A DNA stretch of 31,234 nt from Smittium mucronatum (GCA_001953115.1 LSSL01001552.1:15210-46443), one strand, 5' to 3'; positions 10,691-23,279 are shown, counted from the stretch's first letter. The notes: a model not told the origin generated them from the sequence alone. A program made the numbers and translations.

Positions 10691-13133
10691 ATCACGGAAT
10701 TTTAACTGATTAGTTAACTATATCTTTTTTATCGCTTCCAAATCAAAAAGCTAAAAAAATACAAGCTTCCTTGATATCTGCAAATAAAATTCAGCGATAA
10801 TAAAAATAAAGTAAACTTGCTATCAAAAATAAAATTCTGAATAGGCTTCTTTAAATTCTAGCGAATCGGAGTATGCATAATACTATTATCTTTTATCCCT
10901 TTCAGAACTCAACAATATACCAAACATAAATCTGCAAAATTAACGATTTCTACAAAATCATAAATAATTTTATTCGATAATTATCATTTATATCAACCAA
11001 ATGTTACCATTGTCATAAAATCGAGTAACATTTTATCACCTTTGACCTTGTGAAAGGGTTACCGGTTATCAAAGTACAGATTCTTCTTATCTTTAATTTT
11101 CCAGATTAAAACAACATTGAAATACAATTATAGATCATGTAAACACTCCAAAACCACAAATGATGATTATGATTTTGTCTTTGTATTGTGATCACACTGA
11201 GAATATATAAACACCACTAATACAGGCTCTGTAAAAATTTAGCAATATAAAACTCGACCCCAAAGCGTCTTAGAAGATGCAGAATTTATATTTTTTATTT
11301 TTTTGGATTTATATTAATCTGCAAAAGAAAATCTCAAAACAATATACTATCCCAAAGAATTAATAAGGGACTCATAACCTGTATTTTTTATTATCAATAA
11401 GGCTTATATTAAAGTACTCAATTAATAGAAAAAACTAATTTTATTGCGGAATATGATTATTTCTTCATATCGCGTTCAACATCCAATGAGTTATACATAA
11501 TGTGAAATAACCAGTTTGTAAAATCCCAATCATTAATCAACTTTGCTTTTAACCGAAACTCTAAACCCGAATACATTTACCATCTGAAATATCGTTGAAA
11601 GTATTTTATGGAGCTCTTAGAGTACCAGTATGTGCTGGACGACATTTTTTTTTACCTGGATGCTGTTTCGGTCTTATAAATCTATATCTGGGTTTATAAT
11701 TGTTACATCAGGTAGATGGGCTGATTTAGCAACAAATTAATATCTTTGATATCATGCTTTAAAACTATCAAGCTCTCGGTATTAGTTTTTTTAATCGCTC
11801 TACCAGGTTATTTAGACAATTAGAATTCAAATCCCTCCTCTTTTAAAATTAAATTTTTTTTCTTGATCATCCATATGATTTTTAAATGATATAAATATCT
11901 GCATACAATATTAAGCGATTTCATACAAAATTTCCCATTTCCATAAATAATTCACTATATTTATACAAATGAAAAAAAGGCTCAATAAAATTGCTGATTT
12001 AATCTAGTATCCGTATAAAAAATATATTCGGTTTAACTATTGGACAAAATAGCTTTTATTTAGCAATAGATTAAATTTTGACTACCATTGGAATGTTATT
12101 TTTATCCTTGGGAGGCATAAAAGACCAATTTATGCATTTTGCAGATTCTAAGAGACATCAGACGTCTTACTAAGAAAAGTACAAGTAAAACTTTTTATAT
12201 TTGTTTTTTATTGTTGGTTGGTAAAATGTTACTCTTTACTCCAGCTTTCTTTCATATAAATTGAGTATGTATTATTTATTATATTTATGAAAACCATCAG
12301 ATTTTTGCAATAACCTATGGATTATTTGTATTGTGAAAAATGCTAGATTTTAGATTGTGATAGAATCTTACGAAATGGAAAGGTTAATTTTAGAGAATTT
12401 ACTTTTAATTTGAAGCGTCTTACACTTCAATATGTATATATATATATAATTATTATTTAAAACCACAATACCTAACTATTACCTTTTACTAACAAAAAAC
12501 TCCCACAGGTACATTTAAAAATAATAGTGATATTAAGTGGTTTACAAACATTTTAATTTCGATATAAATAATTTGTATAAAGGATATTTTTCCTGTATTT
12601 CTCCACTAAAAAAAGCTTCACAATTTATCCTACCTGGTTTTAAATGTAAATACTACTGATATATACAAATTTTTTTTCTTTTTGAAAGACCACGATTAGG
12701 AAAAATAATATTAAGGAATGCAAAAAACGACTTTAAATAAATAAAAATGCTAAAAAATACTTCAAAACTAACTTAATTCGGAAAAAATAAACCTAATGCA
12801 CTTTCTTTGGTGGCATCGGTTTACAGAAGATAATAATTAAGAAGCTTCGGATTTAATATTTCTAACAACTAGTACTCTAAAGCAATGCGAAAATCTGGAT
12901 TAGATATCTTTAGTCCAAAAATAAACAAATTCTCTGATATTTGCCCAAATCGTAAATCAAATTGCAAACTTGAAGATTTAGTAGATAAATATTTAATAAA
13001 AAAACTCCAAAATTAGTTCCAAAGTTTGAAATATTAAAAAGGATACAACTATTCTATACAAATATCAATATACTATCTAGAAGTTAAAAAAGAATTAAAT
13101 ATATGAAAATTTCGTTGCTGAAAAATCAAATAC
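10691..13133. other. AT-rich intergenic DNA, nothing recognised
   Basis: Increasingly AT-rich toward the right. No frame above 60 codons, no RNA gene. Contains the TA tract at 12435-12449. Confidence 0.5.
12435..12449. repeat. (TA)n microsatellite
   Basis: About seven TA units in AT-rich DNA. Confidence 0.8.
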
Positions 13134-14186
13134 ATGTTTAAATTTGGAAAAATTCTATCTTTTATGCTCCAAAAGCTTGAAAAGGTGGAGGGGAGGATCT
13201 CATATATGACATATTTTTTTCAAGGGTCAAAAAAATGTTATAAAAATTTACAGGATACCACATACCGAGAGGCCTTATGAGCTCAAAAGATATAAAACGG
13301 AGATCAAGAATTACAAATTTTACTTTCTGTTAATATATGTTTAGAAAATTTTGTATGAAAAGTCCTCCGAAAGCCTGGGAGAATCTCAATGCGCCATAGT
13401 GATATAATCCAAGTAAATTTTTAGAATTGGTGGAGGCCTGATAAAGACTAGCACATCTTCTAAAATAAATCACAGATATCTAATTTGAGATTAAAAACAT
13501 TTTAAATTAGAATTGGTGATTCAAACTCGTATAGATATGACAATCAAATATAAAAAATACTCAGTCGCGACTTTAAATACGATATCTTGTGTAAAAAAGA
13601 CAGATTAAACGATGAATTTGACATAACTCGTGTATGGACTGACTCTGATCCCCATTTTTGTTCCTTCGAGTTTTTGTACTCGTATTTTTTCCAAATAATT
13701 CATGATTCTGGAAACAAGTATAATTATAATTATTTCTCAGAATATCATGAAAAATGCGTTCTAAAAGGGGATTTTTTGTTAATTTTAGCTATTTTTTTCT
13801 AGATAAAATTAAGTTTAAATGCTTTATAAATATCTTAATTTTAGATATTCTTTCGAGATATCTTGATAGAGCCTTATGCAAAATTTATGTAAGGAAGATT
13901 GAAAAACTAATCCAAAAGATTATGGAAATTGCCGGAAAAAAATTAAAGAGTAACAGAAATAGACTAGTTGTAAACTTCAAAGAATACAGTAAATTATTAA
14001 AAAGATCAATAATGAAAAAAATTAAAATCAAATATTTTAAATCAAACATGTTTTTTGGGATTTTTTTCAAATATATTAGTTGGATATCCAGTGAATAGCC
14101 TCAAGTTTAAAGGCTATAAAGATTCGGAATTCAAAATTTATAAGTCCGAAAAAAGTGTTAAAAAATATTCAATGAATCATGGTTAA
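13134..14186 (+). pseudogene. Decayed DDE-type transposase
   Basis: Relic of a cut-and-paste transposase. One plus frame is open in pieces at 13134-13277, 13296-13355, 13359-13421, 13554-13799 and 14016-14183, split by stops TGA 13278, TAA 13293, TGA 13356 and TAG 13422. Fragments in other frames bridge gaps: IGGG plus Lys-Thr-Ser at 13423-13485, and a Lys-rich frame at 13754-14095. Recognisable boxes in order are SDIIQVNF (13398-13421), IGGG, ILSRD (13557-13571), VWTDSDPHF (13632-13658) and YNYFSEYHEK (13728-13754). These match, from memory, a fungal transposase family with W-S/T-D-S/C-G-P-H-F-R and N-Y-F-x-E-Y-H-G-K-S boxes; the Asp (13641) and Glu (13740) would be catalytic. Gly-to-Asp, Gly-to-Glu and Arg-to-Cys changes fit C:G to T:A decay. 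Terminal inverted repeats not found. It cannot encode active protein. Confidence 0.55.
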
Positions 14187-15445
14187 TCTTATGATTTTGA
14201 ATTTGAAGCTGTTGTGGTAAAAACCCCCGCAATAAGCTCAAAATATATCTTAGAATTGATTATGGAATTTTCAATAGAGCTTTTATAATAACCTTAACAA
14301 CACACTAAGATGGATTTATTATATTAAGATGAAATAAATTACAAGCTTTTTTATGTCAAATAATAATTCCCTATATTTTTTGAAAGTCTGAATACTTTTT
14401 TTGGGGTGTAATTTATGCAATTTTTACAGCAATTAAACCTAGAGTTGGATTTTTCTGCGTCTTAAAACATCAAAATTTATGGTGTTTTTGAATTATAAAA
14501 ATTATAATAAAAATATTTCGAATCTAGTTTAATTGGGAAACGAAAAAAATATACTGTAGTGCATTTATTTATTTATTTTTGAGAAGAAATAAATTGAAAG
14601 CTTTAGCTGTGATCAAGATATATGGGTATATATAATCTGGCTTTCAGACCGTGCTACTTCTCCCCAAGTCACTGTAGCAGAATTTTTTATCATTTTTTAT
14701 ATAAATTTTAAAAGATTATTTGGTTTATATTCAGTTATTTTTCTAATCAAAATGGTTAGATCTTTTCAGATTTTCATATATTGAAAGATTATCTATCGTT
14801 GGAGACATTAAAAAAGTTTTGGAGGCATGTCATGAGCTTGAAATAACCATGAACTGTTATATATTTATCACAAGTTTTAAGATAGGAGTTTTAAACATAA
14901 AACAATTTACCTTAATTTCAATCAGTTAGTCTTAGTTTAAAGCTCAGCTTATCGAAAATTTTTAAATAACTACAGTATATTATCAAAATAAAATTTATTT
15001 TCAAAAAAAATTATCAGAAATTTCTAAATTTCTCACAGAAGTTGAAAAGAATTTGGACATATTTGTAATTGGTAAAAAAAATTATTTTTTTATATTGGTA
15101 AACTTTAAAATTTTAACAAAAATAAATAATTTGGATTTGATGAAATGATATTTTCAAAAAAATAGGTTTATTTCAGAAAAATCCTACTACCTAAAATTCG
15201 AATCATGAAATCATCTATAAAATTATATTTTAAAAAATTCAGGAATCACTTTCAAGCAGTTTTTCGGTGAACATATTTTTATATTTTATATGCAGTTAAA
15301 TTTTTAATTTTTTTTCCGTTTTTATATTCGTAAATCATTATTATTTTAATTGTTTTTTATTTATTATTTTTTATTTTGAATATAAAAACATGTTTTAAGA
15401 TTAAAAATCATCATTTTATGGTTTAAAAAATATAGATTTACATTT
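14187..15445. other. AT-rich DNA after the transposase relic, nothing recognised
   Basis: Stops are frequent in all frames. The right end of the transposon should lie here, but I could not identify a terminal repeat. Confidence 0.45.
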
Positions 15446-15640
15446 GGTATTTTGAATTTTAGAGTTTTTTTTTCTGGAATTCAATTTTAAAGTTTTTTGA
15501 TCGAGTTTTAGTTTTTTGTGGATTTTGATTTTAAATTTTGTAGATTTAAAGTTTTTATATCGGTATTTTAAACCTTTCAGATTCAAATTTTGTATATTGG
15601 GATTTTAAAGTTTGCCGATTGGGTTTTGGTTGTTTGAGAT
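15446..15640. repeat. Degenerate T-rich tandem repeat
   Basis: The plus strand shows irregular repetition of a unit of roughly 18-26 bases shaped like ATTTTAAAGTTTTT-GATCGG. Examples begin near 15485 (ATTTTAAAGTTTTTTGATCG), 15544 (ATTTAAAGTTTTTATATCGG), 15565 (ATTTTAAACCTTTCAG) and 15602 (ATTTTAAAGTTTGCCGATTGG). T and G are favoured over A and C on this strand. Judged by eye, it is an eroded minisatellite. Confidence 0.4.
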
Positions 15641-16741
15641 TGATATGTGGCAGCTAAAAGATTTATAAATCATAATATCTGAAGGTGTTAATTTTTCAAT
15701 TTTCAGATTGAAGATATTATTTTGCTGTTTTAGTCTTATTTTTATACGATTTTATTTTTTATGTGTAATTTTTAAAAATATCAATTCGCGTTTTCTTTGA
15801 TAATTAATCTCATAATTTAACGAACCGAAACTGTTTTTTTTTTTGATTTTATTGAGTCAAAAAGTGCGGAAAATTCTGCATTTAACAGATTGAATCCTTT
15901 AATTTTTAAATTTTCCGAATAATAAAACTGTTTTTTATTAGGTTCTTTTTAATCCTTGTATTCATAGCCTCTTATCCGATTATACTAAGTTAGCCTTAAA
16001 AAAAGGCTACCTATTCTTCGTTGAGGGGGTTCAATATATAAAATTTTACTAATTACTATAAAATTCATTGCAAATTACGCATGCAGAAAACTTGGATCTC
16101 GTTTTTTGCAGTATTTTTCAAGTTATTCAGACTCAAAGTTATCTCATTATCCATTTTTTATTAATATTATAAATGTATATGTGATATCGGGTAATAAAAA
16201 TAATGTTATATTAATTGCTACTGGGTAATAAAAACAATAGAAGTAATAAATTTTCCTAATTGGGAATGTTTATTTGCTGATTACAAATTTTACAGAGAAA
16301 AGTTTCCAAGTATTTATTATTTTAATTTGGCCTATAATACCTCGAGGAAAAATCCTCTCATGCCTCTTATAATCTTTGATTTAAATAAAGCATAAATTTT
16401 TTTTATTTTTTAAACAAAATTGTCTGTAGCATGAAAATTATAATTTTTGGAAAGAAATCCAAATTTACCCAAAAAGTAAAAATAAACTTTTATAAGCATT
16501 ATTTTTTTCACAATCAATAAATTAACCAAAAATTATATATTTAAAATACTAATCTATTAAAATACAACTTCAAAAAAATTAAATTAAAATTAAATATCTC
16601 GGTTTAAAATTAAGCTATTTATTAAGAAAAAGCACGATTTATTAAAAAAAATGAAAATTTTAACGAATTAATACTTATTTTAACATATTAATCTTATTTT
16701 TCTATTCATAAAAGCTATTCTTAACAAAAAATTTAACTTAA
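15641..16741. other. AT-rich DNA, no gene recognised
   Basis: Holds the hairpin at 15991-16009. No frame with protein-like composition was noticed. Confidence 0.45.
15991..16009. repeat. Short perfect hairpin
   Basis: TAGCCTT (15991-15997) and AAGGCTA (16003-16009) are exact complements around a five-A loop. No adjacent gene gives it a role. Confidence 0.5.
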
Positions 16742-17573
16742 AATTTTATACTTATACTGAATTTTCAACAAGTTAAGATACCTTCTCAATTCAAAAGAGA
16801 AATAAAATTTAATAAAGCGCCAATCTCTGAAGAACTTGTTCCTAATATATCTAAATATCAATTGGTAATCAATCTTACAGTTAGGAGTATATCTTAGAAA
16901 AATCTAACCCTGTAAATTATGAAAGCGACCCTGATTATAATTATCATGAATTACTCAATATCTTGGTTAATAAATCAAGAATATTTTTTATTAGCATAAT
17001 TTACCCTCATTTAGCTTAAAAATAATATTGTTGTAAGCGAAAGAGATTTATTAGATAAGATTGCTAAAAGTGACAGGGGGTCATCAGTTTAATCCAAAGA
17101 TAAACTTTTAATTATACTAACCCAATCGAGAAATCACGATAAACCATCTATATTGAAAAGATATTTTCATTAGTACACATATAAAGCATACAATATAGTT
17201 AATGAAACTTCTTCAATTATAAAAAATGCCTCGAAATATTCAATATTTTCTCCAATAAGAAAACTTGAACAACCTAATCAATATAATATACTTTTTTTAA
17301 TATTAATATACTGAATAATATTTTTTATTGCACCTTAAAATATTAATGGAAATCTCTAAATGATTTCGAAATATAAAATTCCATTATTTTTGTCTTCTCC
17401 AAACTTTCAAGTAGCCCTAAAACAATATTAGGCTAAAGGATATAAATATATAAAGTATTATTAGGAAAAATGAAAATGATAAATTGAAGAGAAAGGTAAT
17501 TGAAGTGAAAAAACCAAAAGAGTGGCTGTAGAGGGAAACTTTTTTGGATAAAAAGAACCTAATAAATAATAAA
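16742..17573 (+). pseudogene. Decayed coding region of unknown family
   Basis: Several plus-strand open stretches follow one another with protein-like composition although the DNA is very AT-rich. Pieces are 16742-16894 (51 codons, includes FNKAPISEELVPNISKYQ), 16885-17016 in a second frame (44 codons, includes SDPDYNYHELLNILVNKS), back in the first frame 17015-17089 (VVSERDLLDKIAKSDRG), 17093-17170 (ILTQSRNHDKPSILKRYF) and 17174-17311, then 17454-17528 and 17532-17573 in a third frame. The in-frame stops (TAA 17090, TAG 17171, TAG 17529) fit C-to-T or G-to-A change of Gln or Trp codons. I do not recognise the protein; the setting suggests a mobile element, but a dead host gene is possible. 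Confidence 0.35.
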
Positions 17574-19343
17574 TAGAAGCTATAATACATAAATATTGCC
17601 TGTAATTTAAATTTAAACTCCAAAAGTGGATTAAATTTGGAGTGTTAAAAGTAAAATTTGGATAAATGAATGTATCAGCTCCAAAAATGATTAGGTATAA
17701 TTACAATTTATTTAAAAAATCTAAATTTAAATAAAATATAACAAAAAAAAAATACTGAATCTTTTTTCAGACAAATTCAAATATTGTCTAGATTATTTTA
17801 GCATCCCTCTTTCTTTTTCCGTTTCAAACAAAAATTAGACTCCAGAAAAGTTTCAGATAATCTTGCTGCTTTGTATCTAGGTATACAGTAAATTTTCAGT
17901 ATAAATATTAATTAAAATTTTTATCAAACCAAAATATGATTAAATTCCATATGAATTTTTTTGGAAATATAATCCAAGCTTCGAGGAGAATTTTTTTTTT
18001 TCTTTAAAAACAATTTTTTTATTTTAAAAATTTGCTTCAAGTTATATTCCAAATTTTATTTTCGGTAATACTATGAATCAAAGCAAATATATTTCTTAAT
18101 TAATTTGAAAAACTTTTATACTCTTATAATATAATAAATTAAATACTATAGATGAATATCTTACAGCAATATTCCATTTATAATCGATCTTAAAAAGTAT
18201 AAAAAGTAATTTTCAATACCAAAGATTAAATTTTCATAATGTGGCACAATGAATTTCTTTTTTACGAATCCTAATTACAAAAATTTATACTATTCAAATA
18301 TATATCTTTAAACTACTCGAAAGAACATTTCTCATCACAAAAGCTTCACATATTTATTATTAACTTTTAATACAATAAATTTAGATCAAGCGTAAAAAAT
18401 AAAATAATCAGAGTCAATATAAACTTATTTTAGTTATATTGATATAACGATATATCTACATTCTGGATTTAATTTGTATTTTTGAATGTTTTATATTATA
18501 TATTTTCATGTCTTATAAACTAAAATAAAAAAACTATACATGTCTATTTTCTGATTTTAAATGTGAATATTATTAATAAAATTTTACACCCCTAAAAAAT
18601 AAAAAAATATTAACCTTTTTTAAAGAATTTCTGTCAGTTTCCAGGAATCGCATCTTTGAATCTTAAAAATTAAAACTTGGTTTTTTTTCCTCCGAATGAA
18701 AACTTTATTTAATATAGAAATCATTTTAAACTAGGGAAAATATTATTTATCTATTTTTTCCCAAAACTATACATAGAAAAAGATTATTTACAAGGATTAA
18801 AAATAATTATCTCATTTTATTATTATTATTTAACAAAAAAAAATTCTTTAACAAGCTATATTTTTATTAATACGGGATAATTTAAATAAATATTGGTTAT
18901 TACTAAAATTTGCATTTCATTAAATATATACACTCCTATTTTTTAATTATGGTGATTATAATATTTTGACCGCTCTTATTAGGTGAATTTTTATCATAAA
19001 AATTAAAGTAAATAAATATTTAAAATTTATCTTATTGGCTAATTTTTACCTCATTAACTTTCAATACAGCTTTTATTATAGGATAACTATGCATAAAAAT
19101 GCTAATTTTCACCATTTAGCCAATTTATTACCTTTTCCCATAAATTCTAAATAAATTTGAAAGAGTTTAGAATTGCTTGAGAAGCAAAAATATAAAAAAA
19201 ATTAAAGTTATTTTGGGTGATTACCTTATTAATGCTTTAAAATAATTAAAAAAAAAGTTTTTTTGATGGAAAAGGATAAATTTCCCGTTTTTGCAATTTA
19301 CAGGCTAGAAATTTATGAAAATATAATTAGTAAAGTTTAAAAA
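17574..19343. other. Extremely AT-rich DNA, nothing recognised
   Basis: Homopolymer-rich with no coding-like composition noticed and no RNA gene. Confidence 0.45.
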
Positions 19344-19381
19344 CCTAGCCATCATTCGGATGAAAATGCATTAGTATTAAA

Positions 19382-19432
19382 GTTTTACAAGCAGAGCTCA
19401 AAAATACCAATTTAAATGCAGAAAAATCTTAA
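19382..19432 (+). pseudogene. Possible reverse-transcriptase scrap
   Basis: A 16-codon stretch reads VLQAELKNTNLNAEKS before a TAA. It has the spacing of the VL..L..ANL.LN..K segment that follows the catalytic YxDD box in Ty3/Gypsy reverse transcriptases. Just upstream, in another frame, SHHSDENALVLK could be the preceding His-containing helix. It is too short to be sure, but lies on the same strand as the clearer relic from 19703. Confidence 0.2.
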
Positions 19433-19540
19433 ACAAGATCACTTATAATTAATTATTAAACGTATATACTCTATTTTATCAAATCAAATGGTGGAAAAAT
19501 GTATTTTGTTAATATTATAAAGTCTAATTTCAATATATAC

Positions 19541-19556
19541 ATATATATATATATAT
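19541..19556. repeat. (AT)8 microsatellite
   Basis: Eight AT units. Confidence 0.85.
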
Positions 19557-19702
19557 CTGGCAAACTATTCTTTACAGGTTTTAATTTGAGTTCAATTAAA
19601 GCTCAATACTTAATTTAGTATATATTTAATCTTATAAAAACGTGTAAACTTTTTTTACCAAACAAAAATACTCATTAAATATGAAACACGCATAAAAAAG
19701 GC

Positions 19703-20572
19703 ATGAGAATAAAAAAAATCGATTTGAGTTTAACATATATTTTTGTTAACTTTGAACATCCAGCTATATTAGCGTGTGATATATATTTAAAATATTTATT
19801 TTTAATAATAATTAGGATGAATATAGTTTTAAGAGTTTTGAAGGAGGTTAAAAAAGCGAATCTGGTCCAGGGACTGAATTCGCATCTGAAATACTTTTTA
19901 ACAGACCTGGCACACCAGAATTCTAAAGCTTAAGATATTTATAGTCCAATATTCAAAAGAATTCAATTTTGGGATTAATTATACATAAATGTAAAGAAAA
20001 AAGCAAGGATATTTTCTTAAGATTTTACTGATATATTTCTTTAATATAATAAGCCCATTCAGCTTTCTAAAAACCAGAGAATTTTTCAAAATTTATTTAT
20101 GAATATGAAAAAAATTTTAAGACTACAATAAAATAAAATAAACACCACTACTAAAAGATTCTAAGGGAAAATAATTTAAAAAAATAATAATAGTGACAAG
20201 ATAAAGTTTATATATTGAGTGTTATAACCAATAACACTCTAATTAGACTTATTTTTACAATAAAAGGTAAATTAATAAGTGGAAATTTTTAAATTTAATC
20301 GAATTTATTCCGCTCTGTCTTTTTTTCCTGTGACTTTTGGTTACTTTTAATATAGTTTAATTCTGAAAACCAACTTACACAAAATAATCTTCATTGAAAA
20401 TATATTTAATCTATTTTTGAATTATGTGGGAGAAAATGGCTATTTCAGAAATATCACAGCTTCAAGTGGTAATTCCACACAAAAATTCCATCTGTTTATG
20501 CTTTCAAGGAAAATTAAGATATCTATGAAAAATAAAAGGATATTTTATTTAAAAACTAAAACTTTTTGTTAA
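19703..20572 (+). pseudogene. Decayed Ty3/Gypsy-like reverse transcriptase
   Basis: Two open stretches in the same plus-strand frame fit consecutive parts of a Ty3/Gypsy pol polyprotein. The first (19703-19930) contains IYLKYLFLI, where the family has Y-x-D-D-I-x-I, then RVLKEVKKANLVQGLN and HLKYFLTDLAH; compare the V-L-x-x-L-x-x-A-N-L ... K-x-x-F-x-T-x-x-x-x-L-G-H pattern. The second (20351-20569) contains NGYFRNITASS, then KIKISM and FYLKTK; compare G-Y-Y-R-x-F-I ... P-L-x-x-L ... F-x-W ... F-x-x-L-K of the RT connection and RNase H start. The order and frame are right, but the roughly 400 bases between them are longer than usual and carry stops, and the catalytic Asp pair is gone. RNase H, integrase and LTRs were not recognised. 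It is a dead element. Confidence 0.42.
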
Positions 20573-20631
20573 AATATTTTTGCAGATTAATTATTTCAAT
20601 TATCTGAACTTCAATAGACTTATATTAATAG

Positions 20632-20658
20632 TATATATATATATATATATATATATAT
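20632..20658. repeat. (TA)13 microsatellite
   Basis: The longest dinucleotide tract in the window. Confidence 0.95.
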
Positions 20659-20892
20659 TCACGCATTTACCACATACCAAAAAATAATTGCAAGCTGGAA
20701 TTGATTAGATTTAACTAATATTAATGAAAAATAAACGCTGAAGACAAAAAAATATGATAATTTCTCATTAATCAGATATTTATAGTATTAAAAGCGAAAT
20801 TATCTTTTTATAAGTAATATTCCATTTTAATTACCATTGAAGGCTTTCGAAGTTAAAATATATTTTAAAATCAATTATCCATTAATTATAAT

Positions 20893-20917
20893 TTGAATTG
20901 AATTGAATTGAATTGAA
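20893..20917. repeat. (TTGAA)5 pentanucleotide repeat
   Basis: Five exact copies of TTGAA, followed by TTA. Confidence 0.95.
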
Positions 20918-23266
20918 TTATATTCCTCTTTAATATAAAATATAACCTATTATAATTTATGAATATAATTATTCTTCAAATATTCAAAATATAGTTTCAG
21001 AACTCAGAGTTTCAATGAAATTGATCTCCACTTGAGAAACAGAATTATTTTATGTTATCCTCGGTTTCCAATTCATCAAATATTAATCATAATTATTATT
21101 AAAACTTTAAAAAACGTCATAGTTATAAGATCACATGAACTTCCGATACTCTTTGTAGTTTAAAGTTCTAATAAACATATTTTAAAGAATTATTACAGAT
21201 TAACATTTCTTATGTTTTATAATCAATTAAATATGTTGGCTAAAAGTTTAATTCAGCACTTTTCGGCTATTTTTAGTTCAATGGTCAATTTATTACTCAG
21301 TATGGAAACTAAAATGATTTTAGTACTAAATATATGTACCCGGTTTTCAGGAAAAAAGAAATAATTTACCAAAAATGTAAGGCCTTTTCCGTAAAATACA
21401 TCAAGCGAAGTTAAAATACATGTTTAAAATACATTTTATGCTACCAGAAGCATCTATTATTAAAAATTGATAGTTTCAAAATCAGAAAAGGCTTTAAAAA
21501 CTTATATTTACAAGATTAATATTTATAAAAAAAGTTAAATAGTTCACTTAAAGAAAATTAAGGGTATTATTTTCGAAACCTAAAGGATCAAAGTTTTTTT
21601 GTTAAGATTTTAAGAATATTTCTTGAATTTAACATTACTAATTTGAATATTAATATAAAATATAATTAAATGAAATATTTTGAGGTTGGTAACTGTGGGA
21701 AATTAGTTTGTTTTTTTTTAAATGAATTTGAATTTGAATTTTTAAGCGATTGGAAAGAATAAATAATTATTCATATAGTAAATATTTGTATTTTTATACC
21801 TTAATCAAAATAATATTAGGCCTATAAATAAAATTAGGATATTTTTTATACGGGTACTTAATTATACCAACAATCTTACTAAAGTTTTACTGGATTTTTT
21901 TTTCATTTTTATGGAGATTGTGAATTATTTATGGGAATGGAAACTTATTTATTTATTTTTTACATATTTTATGCAGAAATTAGCCATTTTTAACCATTTT
22001 TAAATGATTATATATTATTATTGTTATTATTTTCGAATAGCATTCCTTTTTTATACCGTAGATCCAAATTTGGTGATCTACATTCATACTTTCCTACTTT
22101 TTACACAACATAAATTATAATTTTTTTCTATTTGAATTAAATTAAAGCTGGAATATTCTAAAATGAAAGAAAATAAATTTTTCACAGACAAATTTAAAAC
22201 GAATCAAAGTTTAGTATTTTGCAGTTTTAATATTTTAATATACATTTTTTATCTAAAAAATCAATAGGTAATAAAATTAGTTATTTTTGTACAATTAATT
22301 TCTAGTATGTTTATTTTAAAACGTCCTATTCAAATAGTGAAATTTTAATATTAATGATAGAACCAACAGTTTTTTTTTATTCAGGGGTTTAATTTTTTAA
22401 GATGTTTTTTCAGACTTATGCCCACTCAAGGGTTGAGTGACTATTGACATATTACTATTTCTCCTACTTTTTTTGCAGCCTTGCATTTTTTTCCTACTGT
22501 CTAATCAGCTTACTTTTTATTTCAAATATAGTCCAATAACCTAAATACAGTTTTTCAAATATCAAAATCGGCCTATCCATGAATAAAATTTCATTTTAAC
22601 CAGAATATTCAACGCAGTATTGATATTTTATAGTATGCTTAAATTACCTTTATAGAATATTTGATTCCAATAGGAGCTCATAAAAAAAATCCACTAAATA
22701 AACCAACTTTATAAAATAGGTTATTGTTTTTTTAGTATTTTAATCACTGTGAAATATATTTTTTAATTCTCTCAGTATAACTGAAATTAATTTGAATGTG
22801 ATTAAGATAAGTTCAAAAATATAATTTATCATCCACCAGTATTAATATAAATACTATTTTTATGATAAATTGAACTTTTGGTGGCTCTATAATATAAATT
22901 ATATTAAAATGAAAGATAGTACTACAGTATACATCTTTGAGATAATTGAGGCATATCTTCTTCATACCAAATATTTTAACGGGAGTTAAATTTTTAAAGT
23001 TTTTAAAGTCAAATGGTTGGTAAATTTGTTTTCTAGCTAATAATCAATTCTAAACTGTAATATTTTATGGAGCTAATTTCCCATTTCTATTTAATTTTTT
23101 AATTAATAGTATGTTTCATATATTTTATTTATTTATTTTATAAATAAAAAAAGATAGTTATTATAAATATTTATTCACTATTTTATTTGAATATATATAT
23201 CTTTTATCAGTATAAAACATTAATTTCTTTTCCTTGTCTGAAGGTTGTGTTAAAAAAAAAGAGTAA

Positions 23267-23279
23267 TATATATATATTA
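23267..23279. repeat. (AT)n microsatellite
   Basis: About six AT units after an A-run. Confidence 0.7.

Noticed and set aside
11609..11677. YVLDDIFFYL as a reverse-transcriptase YxDD box
   Set aside because: The Asp pair is one residue out of register relative to the aromatic, and no flanking RT motifs were found.
17417..17623. Minus-strand Phe/Leu/Ile-rich frame resembling a membrane protein
   Set aside because: Low-complexity hydrophobic frames arise freely from T-rich strands; the plus strand here carries the better coding signal.
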